Of a stretch of DNA of 64,000 nucleotides, positions 25,629-34,635 are shown piece after piece. The number at the start of each line of letters is the position of its first letter. Position 1 is the first letter of the stretch. The stretch comes from Mucilaginibacter sp. (GTDB taxonomy: Bacteria > Bacteroidota > Bacteroidia > Sphingobacteriales > Sphingobacteriaceae): the NCBI RefSeq assembly GCF_025359345.1, contig NZ_JANYGQ010000032.1, positions 248,001 through 312,000 of the forward strand, given 5' to 3'. The notes below the pieces were generated by a model. The model ran no database searches, was not told where the DNA came from, and saw nothing but the letters and a program-made list of their open reading frames with translations. The position numbers and the translations under genes were made by a program.

Positions 25629-26483
25629 CTATTTGCGGTAACTGTTGCGAAACGCCAAAGGCGTAGTGTTTTCCGAACTTTTAAATAGCCGCGAAAAATA
25701 AGTATGATCTTCGTAACCAAGCTGGTGCGCAATTTCTTTTACGGTAAGGTCAGTATAAAATAATAAGCGCTTAGCCTCTAAAAGTATTTCGTGGGTAATC
25801 CAATAAGTTACAGGCAGGCCTGTTACCTTTTTTAAGGCCTCATTAAGGTAAGGCGCCGAAATATTCAGCATAGCCGCATAAGCAGAAGGGCTTTTTTCGG
25901 TTTTGTAGTTTTCAGCCAGCAGCTTTTTGAAATCATAAGCAATCAGGTTTGGTCGTGAAGCTGTTTTTTGGGCGCCGGTGTTAATGCAGTAGCAGGTAGC
26001 TGCTATTCCCAGGAAATAATTTAACAACGAATAGACCATCTGCAGGTAAAAGGGTCCTTCGGTTTGCTGCAGGTAGGCATCGTTCAACAAACGCATCAAC
26101 TTATAGCATTCCAAGTATTTTTCAACAGTTAATTTGCAGGGTTGCTGCAAAAGTAATTGGTCGTCAAATACATCCCGGTATTCTTTCGGTATCAATCCGG
26201 TATCTATGGCTAAAAACCAGCCACGGCCATTATCACTTCTAATGCGATGGTGCACCTGCCCAGGCAGCATATAATAAATAGACTGTTCCGGTAAATCTAA
26301 ATGGGTGAAGTCAACCATTATCTCGGCCTCGCCCTCTTCAATTACAAAAAATATAAAATGATCGTCGCGGTGTACGCCTAACATATCGCCGTCGCGTTGT
26401 ATTTTTTCGTGACTGCCATAGTAGCGTATCTCCAGCCCGATGTTGACCCTTTCGCTGATTTTATGCAGGGGGATGTGTTTCAT
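25629..26483 (-). CDS. AraC-family transcriptional regulator
   Basis: A 284-residue regulator with an N-terminal cupin-like sensing domain (about 10-120) and a C-terminal double helix-turn-helix (about 185-284) with the conserved KEIAHQLGYEDHTYFSRLFK pattern. The ATG at 26483 is preferred over the longer frame, which begins 9 codons earlier. It is likely to regulate the adjacent siderophore-interacting protein gene, because the two are tandem and alone. The ligand is unknown. Confidence 0.88.
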   Translation of the reverse strand: MKHIPLHKISERVNIGLEIRYYGSHEKIQRDGDMLGVHRDDHFIFFVIEEGEAEIMVDFTHLDLPEQSIYYMLPGQVHHRIRSDNGRGWFLAIDTGLIPKEYRDVFDDQLLLQQPCKLTVEKYLECYKLMRLLNDAYLQQTEGPFYLQMVYSLLNYFLGIAATCYCINTGAQKTASRPNLIAYDFKKLLAENYKTEKSPSAYAAMLNISAPYLNEALKKVTGLPVTYWITHEILLEAKRLLFYTDLTVKEIAHQLGYEDHTYFSRLFKSSENTTPLAFRNSYRK

Positions 26484-26523
26484 AATCCAAACATCACAAA
26501 AAAGGCGCAATATATGCGCCTCT

Positions 26524-26556
26524 ATTTTTTTCTAATCTCTAACCTCCAGTTAACTA
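26524..26556 (+). repeat. Single arm of the CTAATCTCTAACCTC repeat
   Basis: CTAATCTCTAACCTCCAGTT matches one arm of the inverted repeat at 11891-12003. No second arm is near. It lies between the arginine decarboxylase stop and the AraC start. Confidence 0.6.
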
Positions 26557-26563
26557 ATAACTA

Positions 26564-27958
26564 TCAGGTGGTGTAACCTAAAATCTTCAATACCTGTTTA
26601 CTGTTTTGTTCTTCGCCAAACACCTCGAAGTTGAATGTCTCATCGCGGTTGCGGCGGATGATAACATGCTTTGGCGATGGCAACAGGCAATGGTGAATGC
26701 CGCCATAGCCGCTCAATACTTCCTGGTAGGCGCCGGTATTGAAAAAGCCTAGGTATTGCACCTTGCGGGTTTTTGGCATAAATACGCTGTTCATGTGCGC
26801 TTCCTGGTTGTAGTAATCCTGACCGTCGCAGGTTATGCCACCAAGGTTTACACGTTCGTATTCGCTGTCCCAGTTGTTAACCGGCAGCAGGATGTATTTC
26901 TGGTTTAAAGCCCAAACATCTGGTAAGTTAGTAATGAACGAACCATCCAGCATTAACCAGCGTTCGCGGTCATTTTGCTGCTTGCGGCCCAGCACTTTAT
27001 ATAAAATGCCTGATGCTTCGGCAACAGTGTATTTACCGAACTCGGTAATAATGTCCGGTTCCTCGGTGTCGTTATCTGCGCAAATTTCTTTAATCCGGCT
27101 TACAATTTCGTTTATCATGTATTCATAATCGAAATCAAAAACCAGCGAATCTTTAAAAGGCATGCCACCGCCAATGTCAAGCGTATCTAAATGCGGGTTT
27201 ATCTTTTTAAACTTGCAATACAGCGTAACGTATTTCTCCAATTCGTTCCAATAGTACGGAGTATCCGATATACCTGAGTTGATAAAGAAATGCAGCAGTT
27301 TAACCCTGAAGTTGGGATTTCCCTCTATTTTATTATGATAAAAATCTATAATATCCTCCATACGCACACCTAAACGCGAAGTATAGAACTGCGAATCTGG
27401 TTGCTCCTCTGCCGCTATACGTATGCCGAGGTTGCATGGTGTATCCATTTCAATCTCGTCATCATACAGGTTAAACTCTTCCTTATTATCCAATACCGGG
27501 ATGATGTTTGAAAATCCATCATGCAACATATCGACAATATAGGTTTTGTATTGGAAGGTTTTGAAACCGTTGCATATTACGGTAACGTCCTTGCTCACTG
27601 CACCCTTTTTCTCCAGCGCGTCAATCATCGGCATATCAAAAGCCGAAGAGGTTTCCAGGTGGATCTCGTTTTTCAGCGCTTCTTCAACAATATGCTTAAA
27701 GTGCGAGCTTTTGGTGCAATAGCAATACTTATAGCTGCCGCGATAGTTGTTTTTAACTATTGCTTGCTGAAACAGCAACTTGGCCTGCTGTATTTTTTTA
27801 GAAATTATAGGTAAATAAGTGAAGCGCAGGGGCGTGCCATACGTTTCAATCATCTCCATTAAATTGAGGTCGTGAAAATAAAGTTCATCCTCAATTATCT
27901 CAAAACCGTCCTGCGGGAAACCTACACTCAGGTCAAGAAATTCCTCGTAACTCTGCAT
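26564..27958 (-). CDS. Arginine decarboxylase (fold III)
   Basis: A 464-residue PLP enzyme of the alanine-racemase/ornithine-decarboxylase fold, of the type annotated as arginine decarboxylase in Bacteroidota. It would make agmatine for polyamine synthesis. K83 in YCYCTKSSH is the expected PLP lysine, and the DTLDIGGGMPF segment binds the phosphate. It is shorter than E. coli SpeA (about 650 residues). A TACATTTG box lies 15 bp before the ATG. It heads a run of three arginine-related genes on this strand. Confidence 0.85.
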   Translation of the reverse strand: MQSYEEFLDLSVGFPQDGFEIIEDELYFHDLNLMEMIETYGTPLRFTYLPIISKKIQQAKLLFQQAIVKNNYRGSYKYCYCTKSSHFKHIVEEALKNEIHLETSSAFDMPMIDALEKKGAVSKDVTVICNGFKTFQYKTYIVDMLHDGFSNIIPVLDNKEEFNLYDDEIEMDTPCNLGIRIAAEEQPDSQFYTSRLGVRMEDIIDFYHNKIEGNPNFRVKLLHFFINSGISDTPYYWNELEKYVTLYCKFKKINPHLDTLDIGGGMPFKDSLVFDFDYEYMINEIVSRIKEICADNDTEEPDIITEFGKYTVAEASGILYKVLGRKQQNDRERWLMLDGSFITNLPDVWALNQKYILLPVNNWDSEYERVNLGGITCDGQDYYNQEAHMNSVFMPKTRKVQYLGFFNTGAYQEVLSGYGGIHHCLLPSPKHVIIRRNRDETFNFEVFGEEQNSKQVLKILGYTT

Positions 27959-27973
27959 TTAATAAAATTTTGG

Positions 27974-27981
27974 CAAATGTA
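27974..27981 (-). promoter_or_regulatory. TACATTTG, -7 box for the arginine decarboxylase
   Basis: Read on the minus strand, this exact TAnnTTTG match lies 15 bp before the ATG at 27958. It gives the gene its own promoter, separate from ctlX upstream. Confidence 0.45.
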
Positions 27982-28069
27982 TATTTTAAACGCAATAATG
28001 TGCTAATTGTTAAGATAAATTTTATAGTAGGAATGTAATTTAATTGATTAAATTTTTGTTAAAAATAGG

Positions 28070-28993
28070 TTAAGTAATTCCGGGTAAATGCACTTCAGCC
28101 ATCATACACCTTGCACTGCCACCGCCATTCGTTTCAATGGTATTGATGTCCGAATAAACCAATTTTCCGTATTGTTCCAAAGCTGTCTTCTGCTCTTCAA
28201 GCAAAGCATTAAAAGCATTTTTACTCATCACAATCAGATTTTCGCCTTCAGCATTTTTAACTTCAAGCATATTGCCGGCAAACTGGTTCATTTGCGCAAA
28301 AGAAATATCAATAATTTCTTTTTGGGTTGATAAAAGTGATTCTTTAACAACAATCTTTTCGTGCGGATTTGGAATACTATCCAAACAAATAACTGCAAAT
28401 TGGCTTCCAACACACATCAAGACATTTGTATGGTAAATTGCCTGGCCTTTTTCGTCCGCAGCATCAAAGCAAACCGGTGTATAGCCAGTTTGTTCGCAAA
28501 ACAGGTTAAGTACGTCCCGGTCGGTACGGGGGGATAGACAGGCATATGCAATTTTATTCTCCCTGTCGAGCACCATGCTGCCGGTGCCTTCTAAAAACTT
28601 ACCTTCAACTTCAAAACGGCTCAAATCAATAATATGCTTTACCGCAAAATTATCTTCCAGTTTCGCTATAATGTCCTCCCGTCGCTCCAGCCTGCGGTTT
28701 TCGGCCTGCATAGGGTATAAAAACACGCCGCCATCCCCATGGAATGATACCCAGTTGTTGGGAAAGATAGAATCTGGTGTATAGGGCTCGTGCGTATCAT
28801 CAATTACCGTTACGTCAACGCCGTTGCTGCATAAGGTATTTACCATGCGGTCGAATTCCCGCTGCGCTTTTTCGTTAACATCGTCCTTAGCCGCATTGCG
28901 GTCCTGGAAAGCGTTGCTGCCTGCAGTTTCTTCATTAAACCCGAAATTCACCGGGCGTATCATTAATATGTGGGAAGTCGATTGAGTGTTCAT
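28070..28993 (-). CDS. ctlX: Citrulline hydrolase CtlX (amidinotransferase fold)
   Basis: A 307-residue guanidino-group-modifying enzyme. The MIRPVNFGFNEETAGSNAFQ opening, the YTPDSIFPNNWVSFH motif and the C-terminal catalytic cysteine C296 in GGGSARCMMAEVHLP match the CtlX group. CtlX is described as hydrolysing citrulline to ornithine, carbon dioxide and ammonia. The deiminase-type gene next door would supply citrulline. The spacing of 77 bp and shared strand suggest a common transcript, although a repeat lies between the two. Confidence 0.85.
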   Translation of the reverse strand: MNTQSTSHILMIRPVNFGFNEETAGSNAFQDRNAAKDDVNEKAQREFDRMVNTLCSNGVDVTVIDDTHEPYTPDSIFPNNWVSFHGDGGVFLYPMQAENRRLERREDIIAKLEDNFAVKHIIDLSRFEVEGKFLEGTGSMVLDRENKIAYACLSPRTDRDVLNLFCEQTGYTPVCFDAADEKGQAIYHTNVLMCVGSQFAVICLDSIPNPHEKIVVKESLLSTQKEIIDISFAQMNQFAGNMLEVKNAEGENLIVMSKNAFNALLEEQKTALEQYGKLVYSDINTIETNGGGSARCMMAEVHLPGIT

Positions 28994-29035
28994 TAGTTCA
29001 TTGGTTCAACAGTACATTGGTAATTACGGATTCCA

Positions 29036-29071
29036 ATCTGAAAAATCCGTTAATCCGCTAAATCCCGGTTC
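29036..29071 (+). repeat. Copy of a dispersed 37-bp repeat
   Basis: ATCTGAAAAATCCGTTAATC, then CGCTAAATCCCGGTTC. The same pattern is at 30628-30664 (same strand) and 10772-10812 (opposite strand). The last two bases lie inside the stop codon of the arginine deiminase-type gene. Confidence 0.75.
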
Positions 29072-30515
29072 AGATAATTGCGTCTCTTTGCAACGGCATA
29101 CTCATACAATGGAAACCACCCCGCGCTCTTGAAAGCTCTGCAGATGGCATTAATATCAGCGTGTCGGTCATTGTTTCCGGGTTAAGTTCGCCGCTTTCAA
29201 ATTGTTTTAGCAGCTCGGCAACTTTTATTATGGCGAAGCCTTTTTCTTTAAAAGCTTCAACAGTTTTATCGTTACGGTCATAACCGAGTACCACACCTTC
29301 TTTTACGGCCAGCAGGTTACACGAGTCTGTCCATTGCTCGCGCGAATTGTAGGGGAAAATATCGCCGCCGGAGTAAATAAACTGCGTCTTCTCCGGGCTT
29401 TCCAAATCTTTTTCGCTGATATTGGCCAGCAAATCTTCAATGGTATTAAACGTTTTTGGCTTTTTATCCTTTCTGAACTGCACAATTTCGACCTTGTCCT
29501 TCGATTTTTTATCTGCAAACCATGCTATCGGCTCTTCCATTTCAGCCTGGCTTTCTGTTATCGACAGTGAGCGCAGCAGTACCCACATGTTGCGTTTTAC
29601 TTGGGTAAATATCGTATCAATGTGCATATAATCCCGTTTATGGGGGATTTTCACAATAGTTACCTTTTTAACTACATCATGCTTAAACAGCAGCTTTATG
29701 GCCTCGCTGGCCCCGCTTGCCGACGTTCGTTCGCTGCAGCCAATCAGCAAATGCTCCGGGCTAACCATCATTACATCTCCGCCCTCCAGCGTTGTTTTCT
29801 GCTCATTGTCCTCGCCGGGGCGTAAAAAATGCTGCACGGTTTCGGGTATCTCCAAGATGTTATTGCGGTATGATGCAAACAGCGGATGATTAAAGAAAAT
29901 ATATCGCGCCAGCAAAGTTTCGCGGGCACGGGCTTTTTTTGCAGGTTTGTTTAACAGCATATAATTATTTACCGCCACCCCAATGTCCCTGCTGAATATC
30001 AGGTTAGGGATAGGCGCAAATATCATTTCGTTTTTGTTTAACGAACCAGATATGATGATTTTTGCCAGTTCAGATGGTTCGGTAGCAATCAATTGCGTTT
30101 GCAATTGGTAATTACATCCCTCAATCGCACATACCGAGGCTACTAATTTTTTGCGGATATCGCCCTCCTGCAAAATGTCTTCCAGTAAAGTTTGTATCTC
30201 AATTACTTTATTCGATGCATGAAAATCTTTATCATCAGGCTTGTAAAACGAACGGTTGTTTTCTTCGGAATCAATTTGTGCAAGCTTACCTTTTATTTTG
30301 GCTGGGTCCAAAAAGTACATCAACAGCTTAACATAGTAGTCATATTCATTTTTGCGCATGGTATCCAGGTGTACAATGTCCTCAAAAAGCCAGTCTTGTG
30401 CTTTTGAGGGCACAACTTTACCAAGCCCATTGTCGGGGCTGTGGATTAATAATGCGCGCAGGTTCCCAATTTCGGATGTTACATCTAATTTAAATTTGCT
30501 ATTGCTAAGTGTCAT
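29070..30515 (-). CDS. arcA: Arginine deiminase-family protein
   Basis: A 481-residue member of the guanidino-modifying superfamily that would convert arginine to citrulline and ammonia. Substrate-site motifs are in order: FSRDIG, LEGGDVMM, HIDTIFT, and C470 in GGFHCMSMPLQRD, the catalytic cysteine. The ATG at 30515 is used; the frame's TTG at 30539 adds eight unlike residues. It is longer than classical ADI (about 410), the excess lying in a charged insert near 335-375. No ornithine carbamoyltransferase or carbamate kinase gene is nearby, so it is not the standard ATP-yielding pathway. Confidence 0.82.
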   Translation of the reverse strand: MTLSNSKFKLDVTSEIGNLRALLIHSPDNGLGKVVPSKAQDWLFEDIVHLDTMRKNEYDYYVKLLMYFLDPAKIKGKLAQIDSEENNRSFYKPDDKDFHASNKVIEIQTLLEDILQEGDIRKKLVASVCAIEGCNYQLQTQLIATEPSELAKIIISGSLNKNEMIFAPIPNLIFSRDIGVAVNNYMLLNKPAKKARARETLLARYIFFNHPLFASYRNNILEIPETVQHFLRPGEDNEQKTTLEGGDVMMVSPEHLLIGCSERTSASGASEAIKLLFKHDVVKKVTIVKIPHKRDYMHIDTIFTQVKRNMWVLLRSLSITESQAEMEEPIAWFADKKSKDKVEIVQFRKDKKPKTFNTIEDLLANISEKDLESPEKTQFIYSGGDIFPYNSREQWTDSCNLLAVKEGVVLGYDRNDKTVEAFKEKGFAIIKVAELLKQFESGELNPETMTDTLILMPSAELSRARGGFHCMSMPLQRDAII

Positions 30516-30546
30516 AAATGGTTTGTAGAAGAGGAACAAATATAGT

Positions 30547-30575
30547 GATTAGAGCGCAGAGATTAGAGGTTAGTT
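30547..30575. repeat. Single arm of the GATTAGAGGTTAG repeat
   Basis: GATTAGAGCGCAGAGATTAG followed by AGGTTAGTTA belongs to the family at 11891-12003. It lies in the spacer between the divergent deiminase and argS genes. Confidence 0.6.
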
Positions 30576-30627
30576 ATTGAATGTGGGCTGCCGCAGAGCA
30601 CCCAAAAAGTTCACGAATTTTGCATCA

Positions 30628-30664
30628 ATCTGAAAAATCAATCAAATCCGTTTAATCCCGGTTC
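30628..30664 (+). repeat. Copy of a dispersed 37-bp repeat
   Basis: ATCTGAAAAATCAATCAAAT, then CCGTTTAATCCCGGTTC. It differs from the copy at 29036 mainly in the central spacer. It lies just before the argS -7 box. Confidence 0.75.
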
Positions 30665-30676
30665 CGACTTAATTCG

Positions 30677-30684
30677 TACTTTTG
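30677..30684 (+). promoter_or_regulatory. TACTTTTG, -7 box right at the argS start
   Basis: An exact TAnnTTTG match ends only 4 bp before the argS ATG at 30689. Transcription would begin at or next to the start codon, so the mRNA would be leaderless or nearly so. Confidence 0.45.
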
Positions 30685-30688
30685 CCCT

Positions 30689-32452
30689 ATGAATTTTATT
30701 CTTGAAGCTACTGTCAAAGCTGTTAAGCATTTATATAATACTGATATTGCCGCTGCTGATATAAACCTGCAGGAAACCCGCAAGGAGTTTGAAGGGCAGG
30801 TTACCGTTGTTACTTTTCCGTTTACCAAATTCTCCAAAAAATCGCCGGAGCAAACTGGCGCTGATGTAGGCACATTTCTACTGGATGAACTTGTCGATGT
30901 TTCCGGTTTTAATGTGGTAAAGGGTTTCTTGAATATATCATTGGCTGATAGTTACTGGATAAAACAATTATACACCGAAATTTTACCCGATAGCTTTGCT
31001 GTTGCCGAACCAAACGGCCAAAAGGTAATGGTTGAGTATTCATCACCCAATACCAACAAACCATTGCATTTGGGGCATGTGCGCAATAACCTGTTGGGTT
31101 TTTCGGTATCTGAAATTTTAGCAGCCGCAGGTTATGAAGTTGTAAAAACCAATTTGGTTAACGACCGGGGTATACACATCTGCAAATCGATGCTGGCATG
31201 GCAAAAGTTTGGTGAGGGCGAAACGCCAGAGTCAACAGGCATGAAAGGCGACCATTTGGTGGGGAAATACTATGTAATATTCGACAAGGAATATAAAAAG
31301 CAAATAGAAGAGCTAAAGGCAGCCGGTCAAACCGAAGATGAGGCGAAAAAGAATGCACCGCTGATTAAAGAAGCCCAGTCAATGCTACAGCAATGGGAAG
31401 CCGGCAATGAAGCGGTCATCACCCTTTGGAAAACCATGAACAACTGGGTGTACACCGGTTTTGCGGAAACCTATAAAAAATTAGGCGTAAGCTTCGATAA
31501 ATTCTATTACGAGTCGGATACATACCTGTTAGGAAAAGATATTGTAGATGAGGGGCTGGAGAAAGGCGTGTTCTTTAAAAAAGATGATGGCTCCGTTTGG
31601 ATTGACCTTACCGCCGATGGATTGGATGAAAAGCTGGTTTTGCGTTCCGATGGTACTTCGGTTTACATGACCCAGGATATGGGTACCGCACAGCTTAAGT
31701 ACAATGATTATCACATGGATAAATCAATCTACGTGGTGGGCAACGAGCAGGATTACCATTTCAAAGTATTGTTTACCATACTTAACAAGTTGGGTAAGGA
31801 TGGCGCTGCCGGTCTTTATCATTTATCATACGGTATGGTTGATTTGCCTTCCGGTAAGATGAAGTCGCGCGAAGGAACTGTTGTTGATGCCGATGATTTG
31901 GTGAACGATATGGAGCAGACGGCCAAGGACCAGACCGAAGCAATGGGAAAGGTTGATGGTTTTACCGACGATGAAAAGCTGCAGCTTTACCATACCATAG
32001 GAATGGGTGCTCTAAAATATTTCCTTTTAAAGGTCGATCCGAAAAAACGGTTGCTGTTTAACCCGGAAGAGTCTGTTGATTTCCAGGGGCATACAGGGCC
32101 ATTTATTCAATATACACATGCGCGTATACGGTCAGTACTAAGCCGCGCAAAAATCACAAATGCCGAAATAACCGTTAAAGAAATAGCTGCAGAAGAACGG
32201 GATGTTATAGCTATTTTAACCCAGTTCCCGGCAATTATACAAACTGCTGCCGAAGGGTACAGCCCGGCAATAATTGCAAATTATGTATACGAACTTGCGA
32301 AGGTTTACAATAAATTTTACCACGAGAAGTCAATATTGCAAGCCGAGGACGAAGAGGTAAAACAATTCAGGCTACAACTTTCTTCAGCATCTGGTAAGGT
32401 GATAAATAAGGCGATGAAATTGCTGGGGATAGAGGTACCGGAGAGGATGTAG
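30689..32452 (+). CDS. argS: Arginyl-tRNA synthetase
   Basis: It charges tRNA-Arg. The 587-residue class I enzyme has the HIGH-type motif HLGH at about 127-130, preceded by VEYSSPNTNKPLHLGH (here split by position), a KMSKS-equivalent KMKSREG near 389, and a C-terminal anticodon-binding domain ending near SSASGKVINKAMKLLGIEV. The start at 30689 gives the usual ArgS N-terminal domain. The position beside arginine-metabolising genes is probably chance, since it is transcribed away from them. Confidence 0.95.
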   Translation: MNFILEATVKAVKHLYNTDIAAADINLQETRKEFEGQVTVVTFPFTKFSKKSPEQTGADVGTFLLDELVDVSGFNVVKGFLNISLADSYWIKQLYTEILPDSFAVAEPNGQKVMVEYSSPNTNKPLHLGHVRNNLLGFSVSEILAAAGYEVVKTNLVNDRGIHICKSMLAWQKFGEGETPESTGMKGDHLVGKYYVIFDKEYKKQIEELKAAGQTEDEAKKNAPLIKEAQSMLQQWEAGNEAVITLWKTMNNWVYTGFAETYKKLGVSFDKFYYESDTYLLGKDIVDEGLEKGVFFKKDDGSVWIDLTADGLDEKLVLRSDGTSVYMTQDMGTAQLKYNDYHMDKSIYVVGNEQDYHFKVLFTILNKLGKDGAAGLYHLSYGMVDLPSGKMKSREGTVVDADDLVNDMEQTAKDQTEAMGKVDGFTDDEKLQLYHTIGMGALKYFLLKVDPKKRLLFNPEESVDFQGHTGPFIQYTHARIRSVLSRAKITNAEITVKEIAAEERDVIAILTQFPAIIQTAAEGYSPAIIANYVYELAKVYNKFYHEKSILQAEDEEVKQFRLQLSSASGKVINKAMKLLGIEVPERM

Positions 32453-32561
32453 AGCCCCCTAACCCCCTGAAGGGGGAATCTTTTAAAAAGTAAAGCGGTT
32501 GTCAGTTTTTTTCCGACAGCCGCTTTATTTTTTACTCCGTCTAAGGGGGCCGGGGGGCCTA
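32453..32561. repeat. C/G-rich outer inverted repeat around the argS terminator
   Basis: AGCCCCCTAACCCCCTGAAG at about 32452-32471 is complementary to CTAAGGGGGCCGGGGGGCCT at 32541-32560. It encloses the argS terminator. The right arm reaches the stop codon of the small lipoprotein gene that converges on argS. Confidence 0.75.
32491..32527 (+). terminator. Hairpin terminator of argS
   Basis: TAAAGCGGTTGTC pairs with GACAGCCGCTTTA (13-bp stem, one wobble) around a T-rich loop, followed by TTTTTTAC. It lies 39 bp after the argS stop and can serve both strands. Confidence 0.8.
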
Positions 32562-32852
32562 CCTCCAACCACCTCTGTGCCACCTGTAACCACGGGGTGT
32601 ATGTTCCCACGAACCACGTGCATACGCACGGCCACTCCTTGGCCTCGACCAGTATCCGCGGTGATATACGTATCTGCCGCCGCTATAACCCCAGTCGCCA
32701 TCAATCCATACGGCGCCTGCGTATGGAGCAATGGGCCTTTCATAAACAGGTTCGACCGGCTGGTCAGCCACATAGTAACTTCCTTCGCAGGCCGAAAGGA
32801 ATAATGACCCCGCTAAAGCCGTCATTATACCTATTTTCGATATTGTTTTCAT
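32559..32852 (-). CDS. Small Trp/Gly/Arg-rich lipoprotein
   Basis: A 97-residue predicted lipoprotein with a hydrophobic signal and lipobox LSAC at about residue 22. The mature part is rich in Trp, Tyr, Gly and Arg and has spaced W..G.W patterns (WIDGDWGYSGG, YHRGYWSR, YRWHRGGW). It resembles the YXWGXW-type short repeat proteins of the cell envelope, whose role is unknown. Confidence 0.7.
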   Translation of the reverse strand: MKTISKIGIMTALAGSLFLSACEGSYYVADQPVEPVYERPIAPYAGAVWIDGDWGYSGGRYVYHRGYWSRPRSGRAYARGSWEHTPRGYRWHRGGWR

Positions 32853-32986
32853 TGGTATCTTATTAATTATTAAACAATAAGTAGATACTAATAAGACAAT
32901 TGGGAAATAAAAAGGTTTATTTGAAGTTAGAGATCAGAGGCTGGAGGTTAGCGATTAGGTTAAAAATAGCATGGTTTTAACGTTCA

Positions 32987-33877
32987 TTATTTTAAGAATT
33001 TATCCGCCACAACCAATTCTTTACTCCCGGCAGTATATTTATAAAATCCGCTTCCTGATTTAACCCCGGTGTGGCCTGCCGTTACCATATTAACCAGCAA
33101 CGGACAAGGGGCATATTTTTGATTACCGAAACCGTTATATAATACGTTTAATATCGCCAGGCAAACATCCAGGCCAATAAAATCGGCAAGTTGCAACGGA
33201 CCCATAGGGTGGGCCATGCCTAATTTCATAACAGTATCAATTTCATCAACACCGGCTACGCTTTCGTACAAAGTGTAAATGGCCTCATTTATCATCGGCA
33301 TTAAAATGCGGTTAGCCACAAATCCGGGATAATCATTAACCTCAACCGGTACTTTGTTCAGCTTGCGCGATATCTCCATAATGGTACCCGTTACCTCATC
33401 GGTGGTGGCATAGCCACGTATCACTTCCACCAGTTTCATAACAGGCACCGGGTTCATAAAGTGCATGCCTATTACATTAGCCGGATTTTTAGTTACCGAT
33501 GCAATTTGCGTGATGGATATTGAGGATGTATTTGATGCAAGTATTGCGCCATCCTTACAAAAATCACTTAGTTGTTTAAACAGGTTCAGCTTTATTTCAC
33601 GGTTCTCGGTGGCTGCTTCAATTACCAAATCGGCATTGGCTGCTGCGGTTTTGAGGTCGGTTAGGGTGATAATATTGTTGAGGGTCGATGATTTTAATTG
33701 CTCATCAATAGTGCCTTTTTTTACTTGCCGGTCAAGATTACCGGTTATGGTTTGTATTGCCCGTGCAAGTGCATCGGGATTGACGTCAACCAGGTTAACC
33801 TTAAAGCCATGTTGTGCAAAAGTGTGTGCTATGCCGTTGCCCATTGTCCCTGAGCCTACTACTGTAATATTGGTCAT
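32987..33877 (-). CDS. hbd: 3-hydroxybutyryl-CoA dehydrogenase
   Basis: A NAD(P)-dependent oxidoreductase of 296 residues that interconverts acetoacetyl-CoA and 3-hydroxybutyryl-CoA. The Rossmann motif GSGTMG is at 8-13, ASNTSS and HFMNPVPVMKLVE contain the catalytic serine and histidine, and the C-terminal half is helical. The frame extends 31 codons upstream into a word-repeat, so the ATG at 33877 is used. It may cooperate with the CoA-transferase at 12.7-14.3 kb. Confidence 0.92.
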   Translation of the reverse strand: MTNITVVGSGTMGNGIAHTFAQHGFKVNLVDVNPDALARAIQTITGNLDRQVKKGTIDEQLKSSTLNNIITLTDLKTAAANADLVIEAATENREIKLNLFKQLSDFCKDGAILASNTSSISITQIASVTKNPANVIGMHFMNPVPVMKLVEVIRGYATTDEVTGTIMEISRKLNKVPVEVNDYPGFVANRILMPMINEAIYTLYESVAGVDEIDTVMKLGMAHPMGPLQLADFIGLDVCLAILNVLYNGFGNQKYAPCPLLVNMVTAGHTGVKSGSGFYKYTAGSKELVVADKFLK

Positions 33878-33890
33878 TGGTGGTTGTTTG

Positions 33891-34020
33891 AAGGTTGAAA
33901 TGTTGTAAAGTTGTAATGTTGATTTAACACTTGCACGAATAAACTGCCTCCTGCAAAAGTCAAAAAACAAAGCAAATCTATAAAACTTTTCAACCTTTCA
34001 ACTTTACAACATTTCAACAA
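33891..34020. repeat. Inverted repeat of a GTTGAAATGTTGTAAAGTTG word
   Basis: GTTGAAATGTTGTAAAGTTG at 33894-33913 and its exact complement at 33999-34018 form a 20-bp perfect inverted repeat with an 85-bp interior. It spans the gap between bioD and hbd on the same strand. A shorter member of the same word family forms the terminator at 36372-36418. Confidence 0.85.
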
Positions 34021-34635
34021 TTATAGCTCAATGTAACTACCCGCATCCAAAATTGAATTCTTATCAATTAACGGATAGTCAGGGATATGGCCAAGGGATT
34101 CAAGGCCCGTATAGTCAAGAATATATTCTTTTGAATAGATGTCTTTAATTCCGTTGAAAATGATGCCTTTTATCGGGATGTCGCGTTGTTTTAATGCATC
34201 TACTGATAGCAGGGTGTGGTTAATGCTGCCCAAATAATTGCGTGAAACCAGTATTACTTCGGCGCCCAGTTGTTTAATAAGGTCGATTATTAAAAAGTTC
34301 GTATTCAGCGGTACCATTAAGCCTCCGGCACCTTCAATTATCAGCGTGTTACTAGTCTCCGGGATGTTGAATTTGTCTTTATCGATACCAATGCCATCTA
34401 TAGCAGCAGATTTATGCGGCGAAAATGGTTGCGTTAACGCGTATGTCTCCGGATGAAAAACCGAGGTTTTGTTGGTTATCAAATTTCTTACTTTATCAGT
34501 GTCGGTATCATTCAAATCGCCCGATTGTACGGGTTTCCAGTAGTCTGCTTTTAGTTTTTCAACCAAAGCTGCCGACACGATGGTTTTGCCTATCCCTGTT
34601 CCTATCCCTGTTATAAATATTGCGCTATCCGGCAT
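34021..34635 (-). CDS. bioD: Dethiobiotin synthetase
   Basis: It closes the ureido ring of dethiobiotin with ATP and carbon dioxide, the penultimate biotin step. The 204-residue protein has the P-loop GIGTGIGKT at 10-18, KPVQSG, and IEGAGGLMVPL. Its start overlaps the end of bioF by 11 bp, so the pair is an operon. bioA and bioB are not in the window. Confidence 0.94.
   Translation of the reverse strand: MPDSAIFITGIGTGIGKTIVSAALVEKLKADYWKPVQSGDLNDTDTDKVRNLITNKTSVFHPETYALTQPFSPHKSAAIDGIGIDKDKFNIPETSNTLIIEGAGGLMVPLNTNFLIIDLIKQLGAEVILVSRNYLGSINHTLLSVDALKQRDIPIKGIIFNGIKDIYSKEYILDYTGLESLGHIPDYPLIDKNSILDAGSYIEL

Noticed and set aside
30515..30689. Co-regulation of argS with the arginine genes
   Set aside because: They are divergent and argS has its own promoter box next to its start, so proximity is likely accidental.
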